Below are positions 1-14,188 of a stretch of DNA of 64,000 bases, one piece after another. The stretch's first letter is position 1. Every line of letters begins with the position of its first letter. This stretch comes from Achatina immaculata. Lineage: Eukaryota > Mollusca > Gastropoda > Stylommatophora > Achatinidae. The DNA lies in the NCBI GenBank assembly GCA_009760885.1, contig CM019718.1, positions 27,897,633 to 27,961,632 on the forward strand, written 5' to 3'. Position numbers and translations under genes: made by a program. The notes beneath the pieces were generated by a model that worked only from the letters and a program-made list of their open reading frames with translations, searched no databases and had not been told where the DNA came from.

Positions 1-1740
1 TACTTGTAGAGACAGAACACATATACTTGTAGAGACAGAACATATACTCGTAGAGACAGAACATATACTCGTAGAGACAGAATACATATACTCGTAGAGA
101 CAGCATACGTATACTCGTAGAGACAGAACACATATACTCGTAGAGACAGCATACATATACTTGTAGAGACAGAACACATATACTCGTAGAGACAGAACAC
201 ATATACTTGTAGAGACAGAACACATATACTCGTAGAGACAGCACATATACTCGTAGAGACAGAACATATACTCGTAGACAGAACACATATACTCGTAGAG
301 ACAGCATACATATACTCGTAGAGACAGCATACATATACTCGTAGAGACAGCATACATATACTCGTAGAGACAGAACACATATACTTGTAGAGACAGAACA
401 CATATACTTGTAGAGACAGCATACATATACTCGTAGAGACAGCATACATATACTCGTAGAGACAGCACACATATACTCGTAGAGACAGAACACATATACT
501 TGTAGAGACAGCATACATATACTCGTAGAGACAGCATACATATACTCGTAGAGACAGCATACATATACTCGTAGAGACAGACACATATACTTGTAGAGAC
601 AGCATACTATACTCGTAGAGACAGCATACATATACTCGTAGAGACAGAACATATACTTGTAGAGACGCATACATATACTCGTAGAGACAGCATACATAAC
701 TCGTAGAGACAGCATACTATACTCGTAGAGACAGCATACATATCTCGTAGAGACAGCATACATATACTCGTAGAGACAGAACACATATACTTGTAGAGAC
801 AGCATACATATACTCGTAGAGACAGCATACATATACTCGTAGAGACAGCATACATATACTCGTAGAGACAGCATACATATACTCGTAGAGACAGAACACA
901 TATACTCGTAGAGACAGCATACATATACTCGTAGAGACAGCATACATATACTCGTAGAGACAGAACACATATACTTGTAGAGACAGCATACATATACTCG
1001 TAGAGACAGCATACGTATACTCGTAGAGACAGAACACATATACTCGTAGAGACAGCATACATATACTCGTAGAGACAGAACACATACTTGTAGAGACAGC
1101 ATACTATACTCGTAGAGACAGCATACATATACTCGTAGAGACAGAACACATATACTTGTAGAGACAGCATACATATACTCGTAGAGACAGAACACATATA
1201 CTTGTAGAGACAGCATACATATACTCGTAGAGACAGAACACATACTTGTAGAGACAGCATACATATACTTGTAGAGACAGAACATATACTCGTAGAGACA
1301 GCATACTATACTCGTAGAGACAGCATACATACTCGTAGAGACAGAACACATATACTCGTAGAGACAGCATACATATACTCGTAGAGACAGCATACATATA
1401 CTCGTAGAGACAGAACACATATACTCGTAGAGACAGCATACATATACTCGTAGAGACAGAACACATATACTTGTAGAGACAGAACACATATACTTGTAGA
1501 GACAGCATACATATACTTGTAGAGACAGCATACATATACTCGTAGAGACAGAACACATATACTCGTAGAGACAGAACACATATACTGTAGAGACAGCATA
1601 CATATACTCGTAGAGACAGCATACATACTCGTAGAGACAGCAACATATACTCGTAGAGACAGACACATATACTCGTAGAGACAGAATACATATACTCGTA
1701 AGACAGCATACATATACTCGTAGAGACAGAACACATATAC

Positions 1741-2320
1741 TCGTAGTGACAGCATACACACATACTCGTAGTGACAGCATACATATACTCGTAGTGACAG
1801 CACAAATATACTCGTAGTGACAGCAGACATATACCCGTAGTGACAGCATACATATACTCGTAGTGACAGCACAAATATACTCGTAGTGACAGAACACATA
1901 CACTCGTAGTGACAGCACAAATATACTCGTAGTGACAGCAGACATATACTCGTAGTGACAGCAGACATATACCCGTAGTGACAGAACACATATACCCGTA
2001 GTGACAGCACAAATATACTCGTAGTGACAGCACACATATACTCGTAGTGACAGCAGACATACACTCGTAGTGACAGAACACATATACTCGTAGTGACAGC
2101 ACACATACACTCGTAGTGACAGAACACATATACTCGTAGAGACAGCACACATATACTCGTAGAGACAGCACACATATACCAGTAGTGACAGCACACATAT
2201 ACTCGTAGTGACAAAACACATATACTCCTAGAGACAGCATACATACACTCGTAGAGACAGCACACATATACACGTGGCGATAGCACACATATACTCGTAG
2301 TGACAGCACACACACACTCG
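1741..2320. repeat. Variant sub-block of the 23-bp array (GTGACAG type)
   Basis: Most units in this stretch carry gtagtgacag in place of gtagagacag. Extra variants cluster here (acccg, acaaatat, acacac). The change marks a distinct monomer subfamily inside the array. Confidence 0.85.
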
Positions 2321-5300
2321 TTAAGACAGAACACATATACTCGTAGAGACAGAACACATATACTCGTAGAGACAGCATACATATACTTGTAGAGACAGCA
2401 TACATACTCCAGCATACATATACTCGTAGAGACAGCATACATATACTCGTAGAGACAGCATACATATACTCGTAGAGACAGAACACATATACTTGTAGAG
2501 ACAGCATACATATACTCGTAGAGACAGCATACATATACTCGTAGAGACAGAACACATATACTTGTAGAGACAGCATACATATACTTGTAGAGACAGAATA
2601 CATATACTTGTAGAGACAGCATACATATACTTGTAGAGACAGAACACATATACTTGTAGAGACAGAACACATATACTTGTAGAGACAGAACACATATACT
2701 CGTAGAGACAGAACACATATACTTGTAGAGACAGAACACATATACTCGTAGAGACAGCACACATATACTTGTAGAGACAGAACACATATACTTGTAGAGA
2801 CAGAACACATATACTTGTAGAGACAGAACACATATACTTGTAGAGACAGAACACATATACTTGTAGAGACAGAACACATATACTTGTAGAGACAGAACAC
2901 ATATACTTGTAGAGACAGAACACATATACTTGTAGAGACAGAACACATATACTTGTAGAGACAGAACACATATACTCGTAGAGACAGAACACATATACTC
3001 GTAGAGACAGAACACATATACTCGTAGAGACAGCATAAATATACTCGTAGAGACAGCAGACATATACTCGTAGAGACAGAACACATATACTCGTAGAGAC
3101 AGCACACATATACTCGTAGAGACAGAATACATATACTCGTAGAGACAGAACACATATACTTGTAGAGACAGAACACATATACTCGTAGAGACAGAATACA
3201 TATACTCGTAGAGACAGCATACATATACTTGTAGAGACAGAACACATATACTTGTAGAGACAGAACACATATACTCGTAGAGACAGAACACATATACTTG
3301 TAGAGACAGAACACATATACTTGTAGAGACAGAACACATATACTCGTAGAGACAGAAAACATATACTCGTAGAGACAGAACACATATACTTGTAGAGACA
3401 GAACACATATACTTGTAGAGACAGAATACATATACTCGTAGAGACAGAACACATATACTTGTAGAGACAGAACACATATACTCGTAGAGACAGAACACAT
3501 ATACTTGTAGAGACAGAACACATATACTTGTAGAGACAGAATACATATACTCGTAGAGACAGAACACATATACTCGTAGAGACAGAACAACATATACTTG
3601 TAGAGACAGAACACATATACTCGTAGAGACAGCATACATATACTTGTAGAGACAGAACACATATACTCGTAGAGACAGAACACATATACTCGTAGAGACA
3701 GCATACATATACTCGTAGAGACAGAATACATATACTCGTAGAGACAGCATACGTATACTCGTAGAGACAGAACACATATACTCGTAGAGACAGCATACAT
3801 ATACTCGTAGAGACAGAACACATATACTCGTAGAGACAGAACACATATACTTGTAGAGACAGAACACATATACTTGTAGAGACAGCATACATATACTCCT
3901 AGAGACAGAACACATATACTTGTAGAGACAGAACACATATACTCGTAGAGACAGCATACATATACTCGTAGAGACAGCATACATATACTCGTAGAGACAG
4001 CATACATATACTCGTAGAGACAGAACACATATACTTGTAGAGACAGAACACATATACTTGTAGAGACAGAATACATATACTCGTAGAGACAGCATACATA
4101 TACTTGTAGAGACAGAACACATATACTTGTAGAGACGAACACATATACTCGTAGAGACAGACACATATACTTGTAGAGACAGAACCATATACTCGTAGAG
4201 ACAGCACACATATACTGTAGAGACAGAACACATATACTGTAGAGACAGAACACTATACTCGTAGAGACAGAACACATATACTGTAGAGACAGAACACATA
4301 TACTCGTAGAGACAGAACACATATACTGTAGAGACAGAACACTATACTTGTAGAGACAGAACACATATACTCGTAGAGACAGAACACATATACTCGTAGA
4401 GACAGCATACTATACTCGTAGAGACAGAACCATATACTTGTAGAGACAGAACACATATACTGTAGAGACAGAACACATATACTGTAGAGACAGAACACAT
4501 ATACTCGTAGAGACAGAACACATATACTTGTAGAGACAGACACATATACTTGTAGAGACAGACACATATACTCGTAGAGACAGCACATATACTCGTAGAG
4601 ACAGAACATATACTCGTAGAGACAGAACACATATACTTGTAGAGACGAACACATATACTTGTAGAGACAGAACATATACTCGTAGAGACAGAACCATATA
4701 CTTGTAGAGACAGAACATATACTCGTAGAGACAGAAACATATACTCGTAGTGACAGAACACATATACTGTAGAGACAGAACACATATACTGTAGAGACAG
4801 AACACATATACTCGTAGAGACAGAACACATATACTCGTAGAGACAGAACACATATACTGGTAGAGACAGAACACATATACTCGTAGAGACAGCATACATA
4901 TACTCGTAGAGACAGAACACATATACTGTAGAGACAGAACCATATACTCGTAGAGACAGCATACTATACTCGTAGAGACAGAACACATATACTCGTAGAG
5001 ACAGCATACATATACTCGTAGAGTCAGCATACATATACTCGTAGAGACAGCATACATATACTCGTAGAGACAGAACACATATACTCGTAGAGACAGAACA
5101 CATATACTTGTAGAGACAGCACACATATACTCGTAGAGACAGCATACATATACTCGTAGAGACAGAACACTATACTCGTAGAGACAGAACTATACTTGTA
5201 GAGACAGCATACATATACTTGTAGAGACAGAACACATATACTTGTAGAGACAGAACACATATACTTGTAGAGACAGCATACATATACTTGTAGAGACAGA

Positions 5301-7894
5301 ACACATATACTTGTAGAGACAGCAACATATACTCGTAGAGACAGAACACATATACTCGTAGAGACAGAAAACATATACCTGTAGAGACAGAACACATATA
5401 CTCGTAGAGACAGCATACATATACTTGTAGAGACAGAACACATATACTCGTAGAGACAGAACACATATACTCGTAGAAACAGCATACATATACTCGTAGA
5501 GACAGAATACATATACTCGTAGAGACAGCATACGTATACTCGTAGAGACAGAACACATATACTCGTAGAGACAGCATACATATACTCGTAGAGACAGAAC
5601 ACATATACTTGTAGAGACAGAACACATATCTTGTAGAGACAGAACACATATACTGTAGAGACAGAACACATATACTTGTAGAGACAGAACACATATACTT
5701 GTAGAGACAGCATACATATACTCCTAGAGACAGAACACATATACTCGTAGAGACAGAACACATATACTCGTAGAGACAGCATACATATACTCGTAGAGTC
5801 AGCATACATATACTCGTAGAGACAGCATACATATACTCGTAGAGACAGAACACATATACTTGTAGAGACAGAACACATATACTTGTAGAGACAGCATACG
5901 TATACTCGTAGAGACAGCATACATATACTCGTAGAGACAGCACACATATACTCGTAGAGACAGAACACATATACTTGTAGAGACAGCATACATATACTCG
6001 TAGAGACAGCATACATATACTCGTAGAGACAGCATACATATACTCGTAGAGACAGAACACATATACTCGTAGAGACAGAATACATATACTCGTAGAGACA
6101 GCATACATATACTCGTAGAGACAGAACACATATACTTGTAGAGACAGCATACATATACTCGTAGAGACAGCATACGTATACTCGTAGAGACAGCATACAT
6201 ATACTCGTAGAGACAGCATACATATACTCGTAGAGACAGCATACATATACTCGTAGAGACAGAACACATATACTTGTAGAGACAGCATACATATACTCGT
6301 AGAGACAGAACACATATACTCGTAGAGACAGCACACATATACTCGTAGAGACAGCATACATATACTCGTAGAGACAGCATACATATACTCGTAGAGACAG
6401 CATACATATACTCGTAGAGACAGAACACATATACTTGTAGAGACAGCATACATATACTTGTAGAGACAGAACACATATACTTGTAGAGACAGCATACATA
6501 TACTCGTAGAGACAGAACACATATACTTGTAGAGACAGCATACATATACTCGTAGAGACAGAACACATATACTTGTAGAGACAGCATACATATACTTGTA
6601 GAGACAGAACACATATACTCGTAGAGACAGCATACATATACTCGTAGAGACAGCATACATATACTCGTAGAGACAGCATACATATACTCGTAGAGACAGC
6701 ATACATATACTCGTAGAGACAGCATACATATACTCGTAGAGACAGAACACATATACTCGTAGAGACAGCATACATATACTCGTAGAGACAGAACACATAT
6801 ACTCGTAGAGACAGAACACATATACTCGTAGAGACAGAATACATATACTCGTAGAGACAGCATACATATACTTGTAGAGACAGAACACATATACTTGTAG
6901 AGACAGAATACATATACTCGTAGAGACAGCACACATATACTTGTAGAGACAGAACACATATACTCGTAGAGACAGAATACATATACTCGTAGAGACAGCA
7001 TACATATACTTGTAGAGACAGAACACATATACTTGTAGAGACAGAACACATATACTCGTAGAGACAGAACACATATACTCGTAGAGACAGCATACATATA
7101 CTTGTAGAGACAGAACACATATACTTGTAGAGACAGAACACATATACTCGTAGAGACAGAACACATATACTCGTAGAGACAGAACACATATACTCGTAGA
7201 GACAGAATACATATACTTGTAGAGACAGAACACATATACTTGTAGAGACAGAACACATATACTCGTAGAGACAGAACACATATACTCGTAGAGACAGAAT
7301 ACATATACTCGTAGAGACAGAACACATATACTTGTAGAGACAGAACACATATACTTGTAGAGACAGAACACATATACTTGTAGAGACAGAACACATATAC
7401 TCGTAGAGACAGCATACATATACTCGTAGAGACAGAACACATATACTCGTAGAGACAGCACACATATACTGGTAGAGACAGAACACATATACTGGTAGAG
7501 ACAGAACACATATACTCGTAGAGACAGCATACATATACTCGTAGAGACAGAACACATATACTTGTAGAGACAGAACACATATACTCGTAGAGACAGAACA
7601 CATATACTTGTAGAGACAGAACACATATACTTGTAGAGACAGAACACATATACTTGTAGAGACAGAACACATATACTCGTAGAGACAGAACACATATACT
7701 CGTAGAGACAGAACACATATACTTGTAGAGACAGAACACATATACTTGTAGAGACAGAACACATATACTTGTAGAGACAGAACACATATACTTGTAGAGA
7801 CAGAACACATATACTTGTAGAGACAGAACACATATACTTGTAGACAGAACACATACTCGTAGAGACAGCAACATATACTCGTAGAGACAGCACA

Positions 7895-8168
7895 TATACT
7901 CGTAGTGACAGCAGACATATACCCGTAGTGACAGAACACATATACTCGTAGTGACAGCACACATACACTCGTAGTGACAGAACACATATACTCGTAGAGA
8001 CAGAACACATATACTTGTAGAGACAGCATACTATACTCGTAGAGACAGCAGACATATACTCGTAGTGACAGCACACATATACTCGTAGTGACAGCAGACA
8101 TATACCCGTAGTGACAGAACACATATACTCGTAGTGACAGCACACATACACTCGTAGTGACAGAACAC
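7895..8168. repeat. Second GTGACAG variant block, present twice
   Basis: The same monomer subtype as at 1741-2320 reappears. Variant units at 7899-7990 recur in the same order at about 8057-8165, which indicates a higher-order repeat copied as a block. Confidence 0.75.
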
Positions 8169-9563
8169 ATATACTCGTAGAGACAGCACACATATACTCG
8201 TAGAGACAGCACACATATATCGTAGAGACAGAACCATATACTCGTAGAGACAAACACATATACTCCTAGAGACAGCATACATATACTCGTAGAGACAGAA
8301 CACATATACTCGTAGAGACAGCACACATATACTCGTAGAGACAGAACACATATACTCGTAGAGACAGAACACATATACTCGTAGAGACAGAACACATATA
8401 CTCGTAGAGACAGCATACATATACTTGTAGAGACAGCATACATATACTCGTAGAGACAGAACACATATACTCGTAGAGACAGCACACATATACTCGTAGA
8501 GACAGCATACATATACTCGTAGAGACAGCATACATATACTCGTAGAGACAGCATACATATACTCGTAGAGACAGCATACATATACTCGTAGAGACAGAAC
8601 ACATATACTCGTAGAGACAGAACACATATACTCGTAGAGACAGCATACATATACTTGTAGAGACAGAACACATATACTCGTAGAGACAGAACACATATAC
8701 TTGTAGAAACAGCATACATATACTCGTAGAGACAGAATACATATACTCGTAGAGACAGCATACATATACTTGTAGAGACAGAACACATATACTCGTAGAG
8801 ACAGAACACATATACTTGTAGAGACAGAACACATATACTTGTAGAGACAGAATACATATACTCGTAGAGACAGAACACATATACTTGTAGAGACAGAACA
8901 TATACTCGTAGAGACAGAACACATATACTTGTAGAGACAGAACACATATACTTGTAGAGACAGAATACATATACTCGTAGAGACAGAACACATATACTCG
9001 TAGAGACAGAACACATATACTTGTAGAGACAGAACACATATACTTGTAGAGACAGAATACATATACTTGTAGAGACAGAACACATATACTTGTAGAGACA
9101 GAACACATATACTCGTAGAGACAGAACACATATACTTGTAGAGACAGCATACATATACTCGTAGAGACAGAATACATATACTCGTAGAGACAGCATACGT
9201 ATACTCGTAGAGACAGAACACATATACTCGTAGAGACAGCATACATATACTCGTAGAGACAGAACACATATACTCGTAGAGACAGAACACATATACTTGT
9301 AGAGACAGAACACATATACTTGTAGAGACAGCATACATATACTCCTAGAGACAGAACACATATACTCGTAGAGACAGAACACATATACTTGTAGAGACAG
9401 CACACATATACTTGTAGAGACAGAATACATATACTCGTAGAGACAGCATACATATACTCGTAGAGACAGCATACATATACTCGTAGAGACAGAACACATA
9501 TACTCGTAGAGACAGAACACATATACTTGTAGAGACAGAACACATATACTTGTAGAGACAGAG

Positions 9564-9630
9564 ACAAAAAACAATCTGCTTTTTTTTTTCTTAAGCTGAA
9601 AGATCATTCATAAACATCAAACATAAGGAA
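9564..9630. other. Short unique spacer
   Basis: A non-repetitive junction with a run of ten T separates the 23-bp and 43-bp arrays. The longest minus-strand ORF of the 23-bp array starts here and runs straight into the repeats. Confidence 0.6.
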
Positions 9631-10227
9631 CCAGTAGATGGTGACAGCAATGACTGACAAAAACTGTACAGGTAAAGTAGATGGTGACAGCAATGATTGA
9701 CAAGAACAGTACTGGTGACGACAATGAGTGACAAGAACAGTACAGGTAAAGCAGATGATGACGACAATGAGTGACAAGAACAGTACAGGTAAAGTAGATG
9801 GTGACAGCAAAGATTGACAAGAACATTACAGGTAAAGTAGATGGTGACAGCAAAGATTGACAAGAACATTACAGGTAAAGCAGATGTTGACGACAATGAG
9901 TGACAAGAACATTACAGGTAAAGTAGATGGTGACAGCAATGACTGACAAGAACAGTACAGGTAAAGTAGATGATGACAGCAATGATTGACAAAAACTGTA
10001 CAGGTAAAGTAGATGGTGACAGCAATGATTGACAAGAACAGTACTGGTGACGACAATGAATGACAAGAACAGTACAGGTAAAGTAGATGATGACAGCAAT
10101 GATTGACAAGAACATTACAGGTAAAGTAGATGATGACAGCAATGATTGACAAGAACATTACAGGTAAAGCAGATGTTGACGACAATGAGTGACAAGAACA
10201 GTACAGCTAAAGTAGATGATGACGGCA
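9631..10227. repeat. 43-bp minisatellite, about 14 copies
   Basis: The unit contains gtaaagtagatggtgacagc followed by aatgattgacaagaacagtacag. Some units are shortened (actggtgacgacaatga). A piece of this array reappears at 12281-12490 as part of the tandem duplication. Confidence 0.93.
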
Positions 10228-10550
10228 ATGATTGACAAGAACACTACAGGTAAAGGACATCAAAAGTTATAGGTATACAAATATGAGCACATGAAACTTG
10301 CATGACAAAAGAAATAAAAACTATTAGAAATAAATAAGAAATAAAAAGACATAAAACCGACACTAGATAGTTGTTTCTCGGATCCTAGATTCAAGTGTTC
10401 AGCAAAATATCAACAAATATATCGCAACATAAGGAAAATATTCGTTACAATCTGTTAATAATTAACATTTAGCTATATCTTGCCGAATAGAAACATCCAT
10501 GTTTGTGGAGTTTGTTAATTTGTTGAGTTTATTAATTCTGATTTCAGTTT
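10228..10550. repeat. 323-bp direct repeat of 10551-10873
   Basis: The block from atgattgacaagaacac to ctgatttcagttt occurs at 10228-10550 and again at 10551-10873. It is single in the second big copy (from 12491). The small duplication therefore arose in copy 1 alone, or was lost from copy 2. Confidence 0.93.
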
Positions 10551-10902
10551 ATGATTGACAAGAACACTACAGGTAAAGGACATCAAAAGTTATAGGTATA
10601 CAAATATGAGCACATGAAACTTGCATGACAAAAGAAATAAAAACTATTAGAAATAAATAAGAAATAAAAAGACATAAAACCGACACTAGATAGTTGTTTC
10701 TCGGATCCTAGATTCAAGTGTTCAGCAAAATATCAACAAATATATCGCAACATAAGGAAAATATTCGTTACAATCTGTTAATAATTAACATTTAGCTATA
10801 TCTTGCCGAATAGAAACATCCATGTTTGTGGAGTTTGTTAATTTGTTGAGTTTATTAATTCTGATTTCAGTTTCCAAGAACAAAACACGTTTATGGTTCA
10901 TA

Positions 10903-12280
10903 TATACTTTCCAAAAAAAGAAACGTACAACTTATATAAGCTTCCTTTTTTATATGTTATGACAAAAATTTTTTCCCGGGTATCTCAAACTAAACCAAAA
11001 ATTATGACCAAAATATCAGGTCCATGATTTAGCGTGAATTTTGCTATTCTCGTGTATAGTCAGACCGCAGTAGCTGCCCTTGCTAATCACGCATTTATTT
11101 TTTACCATAACTCACGTTGCGTTTATGGAAAAGTCATGATTTTTTGTGGTGAACACAACTCACTTCCCACGCAAATTAAACTCTAGGAAAGGATGAAGTT
11201 ACACAAACAAATTCAGTTAATTTTCAAGTAGACAATTATGGCGCGTCTACCGCAAAATTTACGAAACATTGCTATTGGTCGCCAGCGAGCAGGCGAAAGT
11301 CAAAGTCAGGTTGCCAGGCATTTAAACGTGCAGCAGAGTACCATCAGTCGACTTTAGCACCGCTTCCAAGCCACTGGCTCAGCTGAAGACCAGCACCGCA
11401 GTGGACGACCCAGGGTGACAACAGCAGCTGATGATCGATTCATTCTGGTTCATCACCTCATAAACAGGTTTACAACAGCTTCCTCAAGTGCCCAGTCATT
11501 GCTTGCAGAACGTTGTGTGTCTGATCAAATTGTCCGGAATAGACTGCATGAAGCTGGACTGGTGGCACGACGACCTCACCGAGGTCCTGTCTTAACTAGA
11601 CGCCATCGCCAAAATCGACTTGTCTGGGCCAACCAGCATCGGCCCTGGACAACTGACAATCAATGGAGACGTGTGTGGTTTAGTGACGAATCTTCCTTTT
11701 TGTTGCCCCGCCATGATATGCGGAGACGGGTCTACCGTAGGCCAAATGAACGTTTTGCCCAAAATTGCGTTGATGAAGCTCCGCCGCACGGTGGTGGAGG
11801 TGTAATGGTATGGGGAATGATCAGTTTCAATGGAAGGAGTCCATTGGTGCAGATTGAAGGAGGCTTGAATCCGCAACGATACGTCAGTGAAATTCTTCGA
11901 CCCCATGTCCTTCCATTTTTGGCTGCGCAAAGGTTTGTGTTTCAATAGGACAACGTCAGACCCCATTCTGCACGGTTCACCGCACAGTTCCTGACTGCCA
12001 ACAACATTCTCACCCTTCCCTGGCCATCCCTGTCTCCAGACATGAATCCGATCGAGCACCTATGGGATGAGCTGCAAAGACGTGTCTGTCACCGAAACGT
12101 TTCTCCAGCCAATCATTGTGATCTGTGGCAGGCACTCCAGGAAGAGTGGGCAGCCATCCCACAGGCGCACATCAGACATCTGATCGCATTTATGCCCAAG
12201 AGATGCCAGTCGTTGAACGATGCAAGCGGAGGCCACACACCATACTAGCTTGAGAACCACTGGGACTAACAAATTCTTGT
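10903..12280 (+). mobile_element. Tc1/mariner-type transposon, copy A, lacking its 3' end
   Basis: The 5' terminal inverted repeat (tatactttccaaaaaaag, 10903-10925) and the whole transposase pseudogene are present. The last ~107 bp, including the 3' inverted repeat, are replaced by 43-bp array sequence at 12281. The loss lies at the duplication junction, so this copy cannot be excised as a unit. Confidence 0.9.
11238..12248 (+). pseudogene. DD34E Tc1-family transposase, two in-frame stops (copy A)
   Basis: Reading from ATG 11238 (MARLPQNLRNIAIGRQ) gives 336 codons to TAG at 12246, the usual length for Tc1 transposases. Codons about 15-60 resemble the N-terminal helix-turn-helix (VARHLNVQQSTISRL). 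The catalytic core shows WFSDES for the first D, DNVRPH for the second D, and PDMNPIEHLWDEL for the E. There are 34 residues between the second D and the E, so it is DD34E. TAG at 11355 (codon 40, after ISRL) and TAG at 11946 (codon 237, just before DNVRPH) break the frame. The second probably replaced the Gln common at that place. No frameshift is seen. In life the enzyme cuts and pastes the element at TA sites. This copy is dead. Confidence 0.93.
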
Positions 12281-12842
12281 GACAGCAATGATTGACAAGA
12301 ACAGTACTGGTGACGACAATGAATGACAAGAACAGTACAGGTAAAGTAGATGATGACAGCAATGATTGACAAGAACATTACAGGTAAAGTAGATGATGAC
12401 AGCAATGATTGACAAGAACATTACAGGTAAAGCAGATGTTGACGACAATGAGTGACAAGAACAGTACAGCTAAAGTAGATGATGACGGCAATGATTGACA
12501 AGAACACTACAGGTAAAGGACATCAAAAGTTATAGGTATACAAATATGAGCACATGAAACTTGCATGACAAAAGAAATAAAAACTATTAGAAATAAATAA
12601 GAAATAAAAAGACATAAAACCGACACTAGATAGTTGTTTCTCGGATCCTAGATTCAAGTGTTCAGCAAAATATCAACAAATATATCGCAACATAAGGAAA
12701 ATATTCGTTACAATCTGTTAATAATTAACATTTAGCTATATCTTGCCGAATAGAAACATCCATGTTTGTGGAGTTTGTTAATTTGTTGAGTTTATTAATT
12801 CTGATTTCAGTTTCCAAGAACAAAACACGTTTATGGTTCATA

Positions 12843-12865
12843 TATACTTTCCAAAAAAAGAAACG
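12843..12865 (+). repeat. 5' terminal inverted repeat of Tc1-like copy B
   Basis: The sequence tatactttccaaaaaaagaa pairs with the reverse complement of 14359-14387. The identical end of copy A lies at 10903-10925. Confidence 0.8.
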
Positions 12866-13177
12866 TACAACTTATATAAGCTTCCTTTTTTATATGTTAT
12901 GACAAAAATTTTTTCCCGGGTATCTCAAACTAAACCAAAAATTATGACCAAAATATCAGGTCCATGATTTAGCGTGAATTTTGCTATTCTCGTGTATAGT
13001 CAGACCGCAGTAGCTGCCCTTGCTAATCACGCATTTATTTTTTACCATAACTCACGTTGCGTTTATGGAAAAGTCATGATTTTTTGTGGTGAACACAACT
13101 CACTTCCCACGCAAATTAAACTCTAGGAAAGGATGAAGTTACACAAACAAATTCAGTTAATTTTCAAGTAGACAATT

Positions 13178-14188
13178 ATGGCGCGTCTACCGCAAAATTT
13201 ACGAAACATTGCTATTGGTCGCCAGCGAGCAGGCGAAAGTCAAAGTCAGGTTGCCAGGCATTTAAACGTGCAGCAGAGTACCATCAGTCGACTTTAGCAC
13301 CGCTTCCAAGCCACTGGCTCAGCTGAAGACCAGCACCGCAGTGGACGACCCAGGGTGACAACAGCAGCTGATGATCGATTCATTCTGGTTCATCACCTCA
13401 TAAACAGGTTTACAACAGCTTCCTCAAGTGCCCAGTCATTGCTTGCAGAACGTTGTGTGTCTGATCAAATTGTCCGGAATAGACTGCATGAAGCTGGACT
13501 GGTGGCACGACGACCTCACCGAGGTCCTGTCTTAACTAGACGCCATCGCCAAAATCGACTTGTCTGGGCCAACCAGCATCGGCCCTGGACAACTGACAAT
13601 CAATGGAGACGTGTGTGGTTTAGTGACGAATCTTCCTTTTTGTTGCCCCGCCATGATATGCGGAGACGGGTCTACCGTAGGCCAAATGAACGTTTTGCCC
13701 AAAATTGCGTTGATGAAGCTCCGCCGCACGGTGGTGGAGGTGTAATGGTATGGGGAATGATCAGTTTCAATGGAAGGAGTCCATTGGTGCAGATTGAAGG
13801 AGGCTTGAATCCGCAACGATACGTCAGTGAAATTCTTCGACCCCATGTCCTTCCATTTTTGGCTGCGCAAAGGTTTGTGTTTCAATAGGACAACGTCAGA
13901 CCCCATTCTGCACGGTTCACCGCACAGTTCCTGACTGCCAACAACATTCTCACCCTTCCCTGGCCATCCCTGTCTCCAGACATGAATCCGATCGAGCACC
14001 TATGGGATGAGCTGCAAAGACGTGTCTGTCACCGAAACGTTTCTCCAGCCAATCATTGTGATCTGTGGCAGGCACTCCAGGAAGAGTGGGCAGCCATCCC
14101 ACAGGCGCACATCAGACATCTGATCGCATTTATGCCCAAGAGATGCCAGTCGTTGAACGATGCAAGCGGAGGCCACACACCATACTAG
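13178..14188 (+). pseudogene. DD34E Tc1-family transposase, two in-frame stops (copy B)
   Basis: This is base-for-base equivalent to copy A at +1,940, with stops at 13295 and 13886 in the same codons. The DD34E residues (WFSDES, DNVRPH, PIEHLWDEL) are all present. Shared stops show that inactivation came before the duplication, so the second copy did not arise by transposition. Confidence 0.93.

Larger units (their letters stand above)
1..9563. repeat. 23-bp minisatellite array, about 415 copies
   Basis: The unit runs acatatactcgtagagacag followed by aac or cat, 23 bp in total, and continues from the window edge. Common variants are ctcg/cttg and aaca/cata. The minus strand of the unit has no stop in any frame, and 23 is not a multiple of 3. 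Every minus frame is therefore open and encodes the same 23-residue cycle (with YMCSVSTSICVLSL), giving apparent ORFs of up to about 1,500 codons. I treat these as by-products of the repeat. Confidence 0.97.
10018..12280. repeat. Tandem duplication, copy 1 (array end, flank and Tc1 element)
   Basis: This segment matches 12281-14220 with a constant 1,940-bp offset from 10551 onward. The stretches I compared were identical, including the transposon's stop codons. Copy 1 carries an extra 323 bp (10228-10550). The junction at 12280/12281 joins transposon sequence to the 43-bp array at gtgacagcaatg. Confidence 0.93.

Noticed and set aside
1..9563. Telomeric or centromeric satellite
   Set aside because: The unit does not resemble known telomere repeats, and nothing in the window places it at a chromosome end or centromere. 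This cannot be decided from sequence alone.
5024..9607. A 1,527-codon minus-strand ORF and similar long ORFs at 1104-4364, 1306-4320 and 5170-8259
   Set aside because: They are translations of the 23-bp array in different frames. All frames give the same cycle and there is no unique protein part beyond a few residues at one end.
11592..12059. Minus-strand ORF of 155 codons opposite the transposase (also 13532-13999)
   Set aside because: It is a shadow of the transposase reading frame and shows no independent family motifs.
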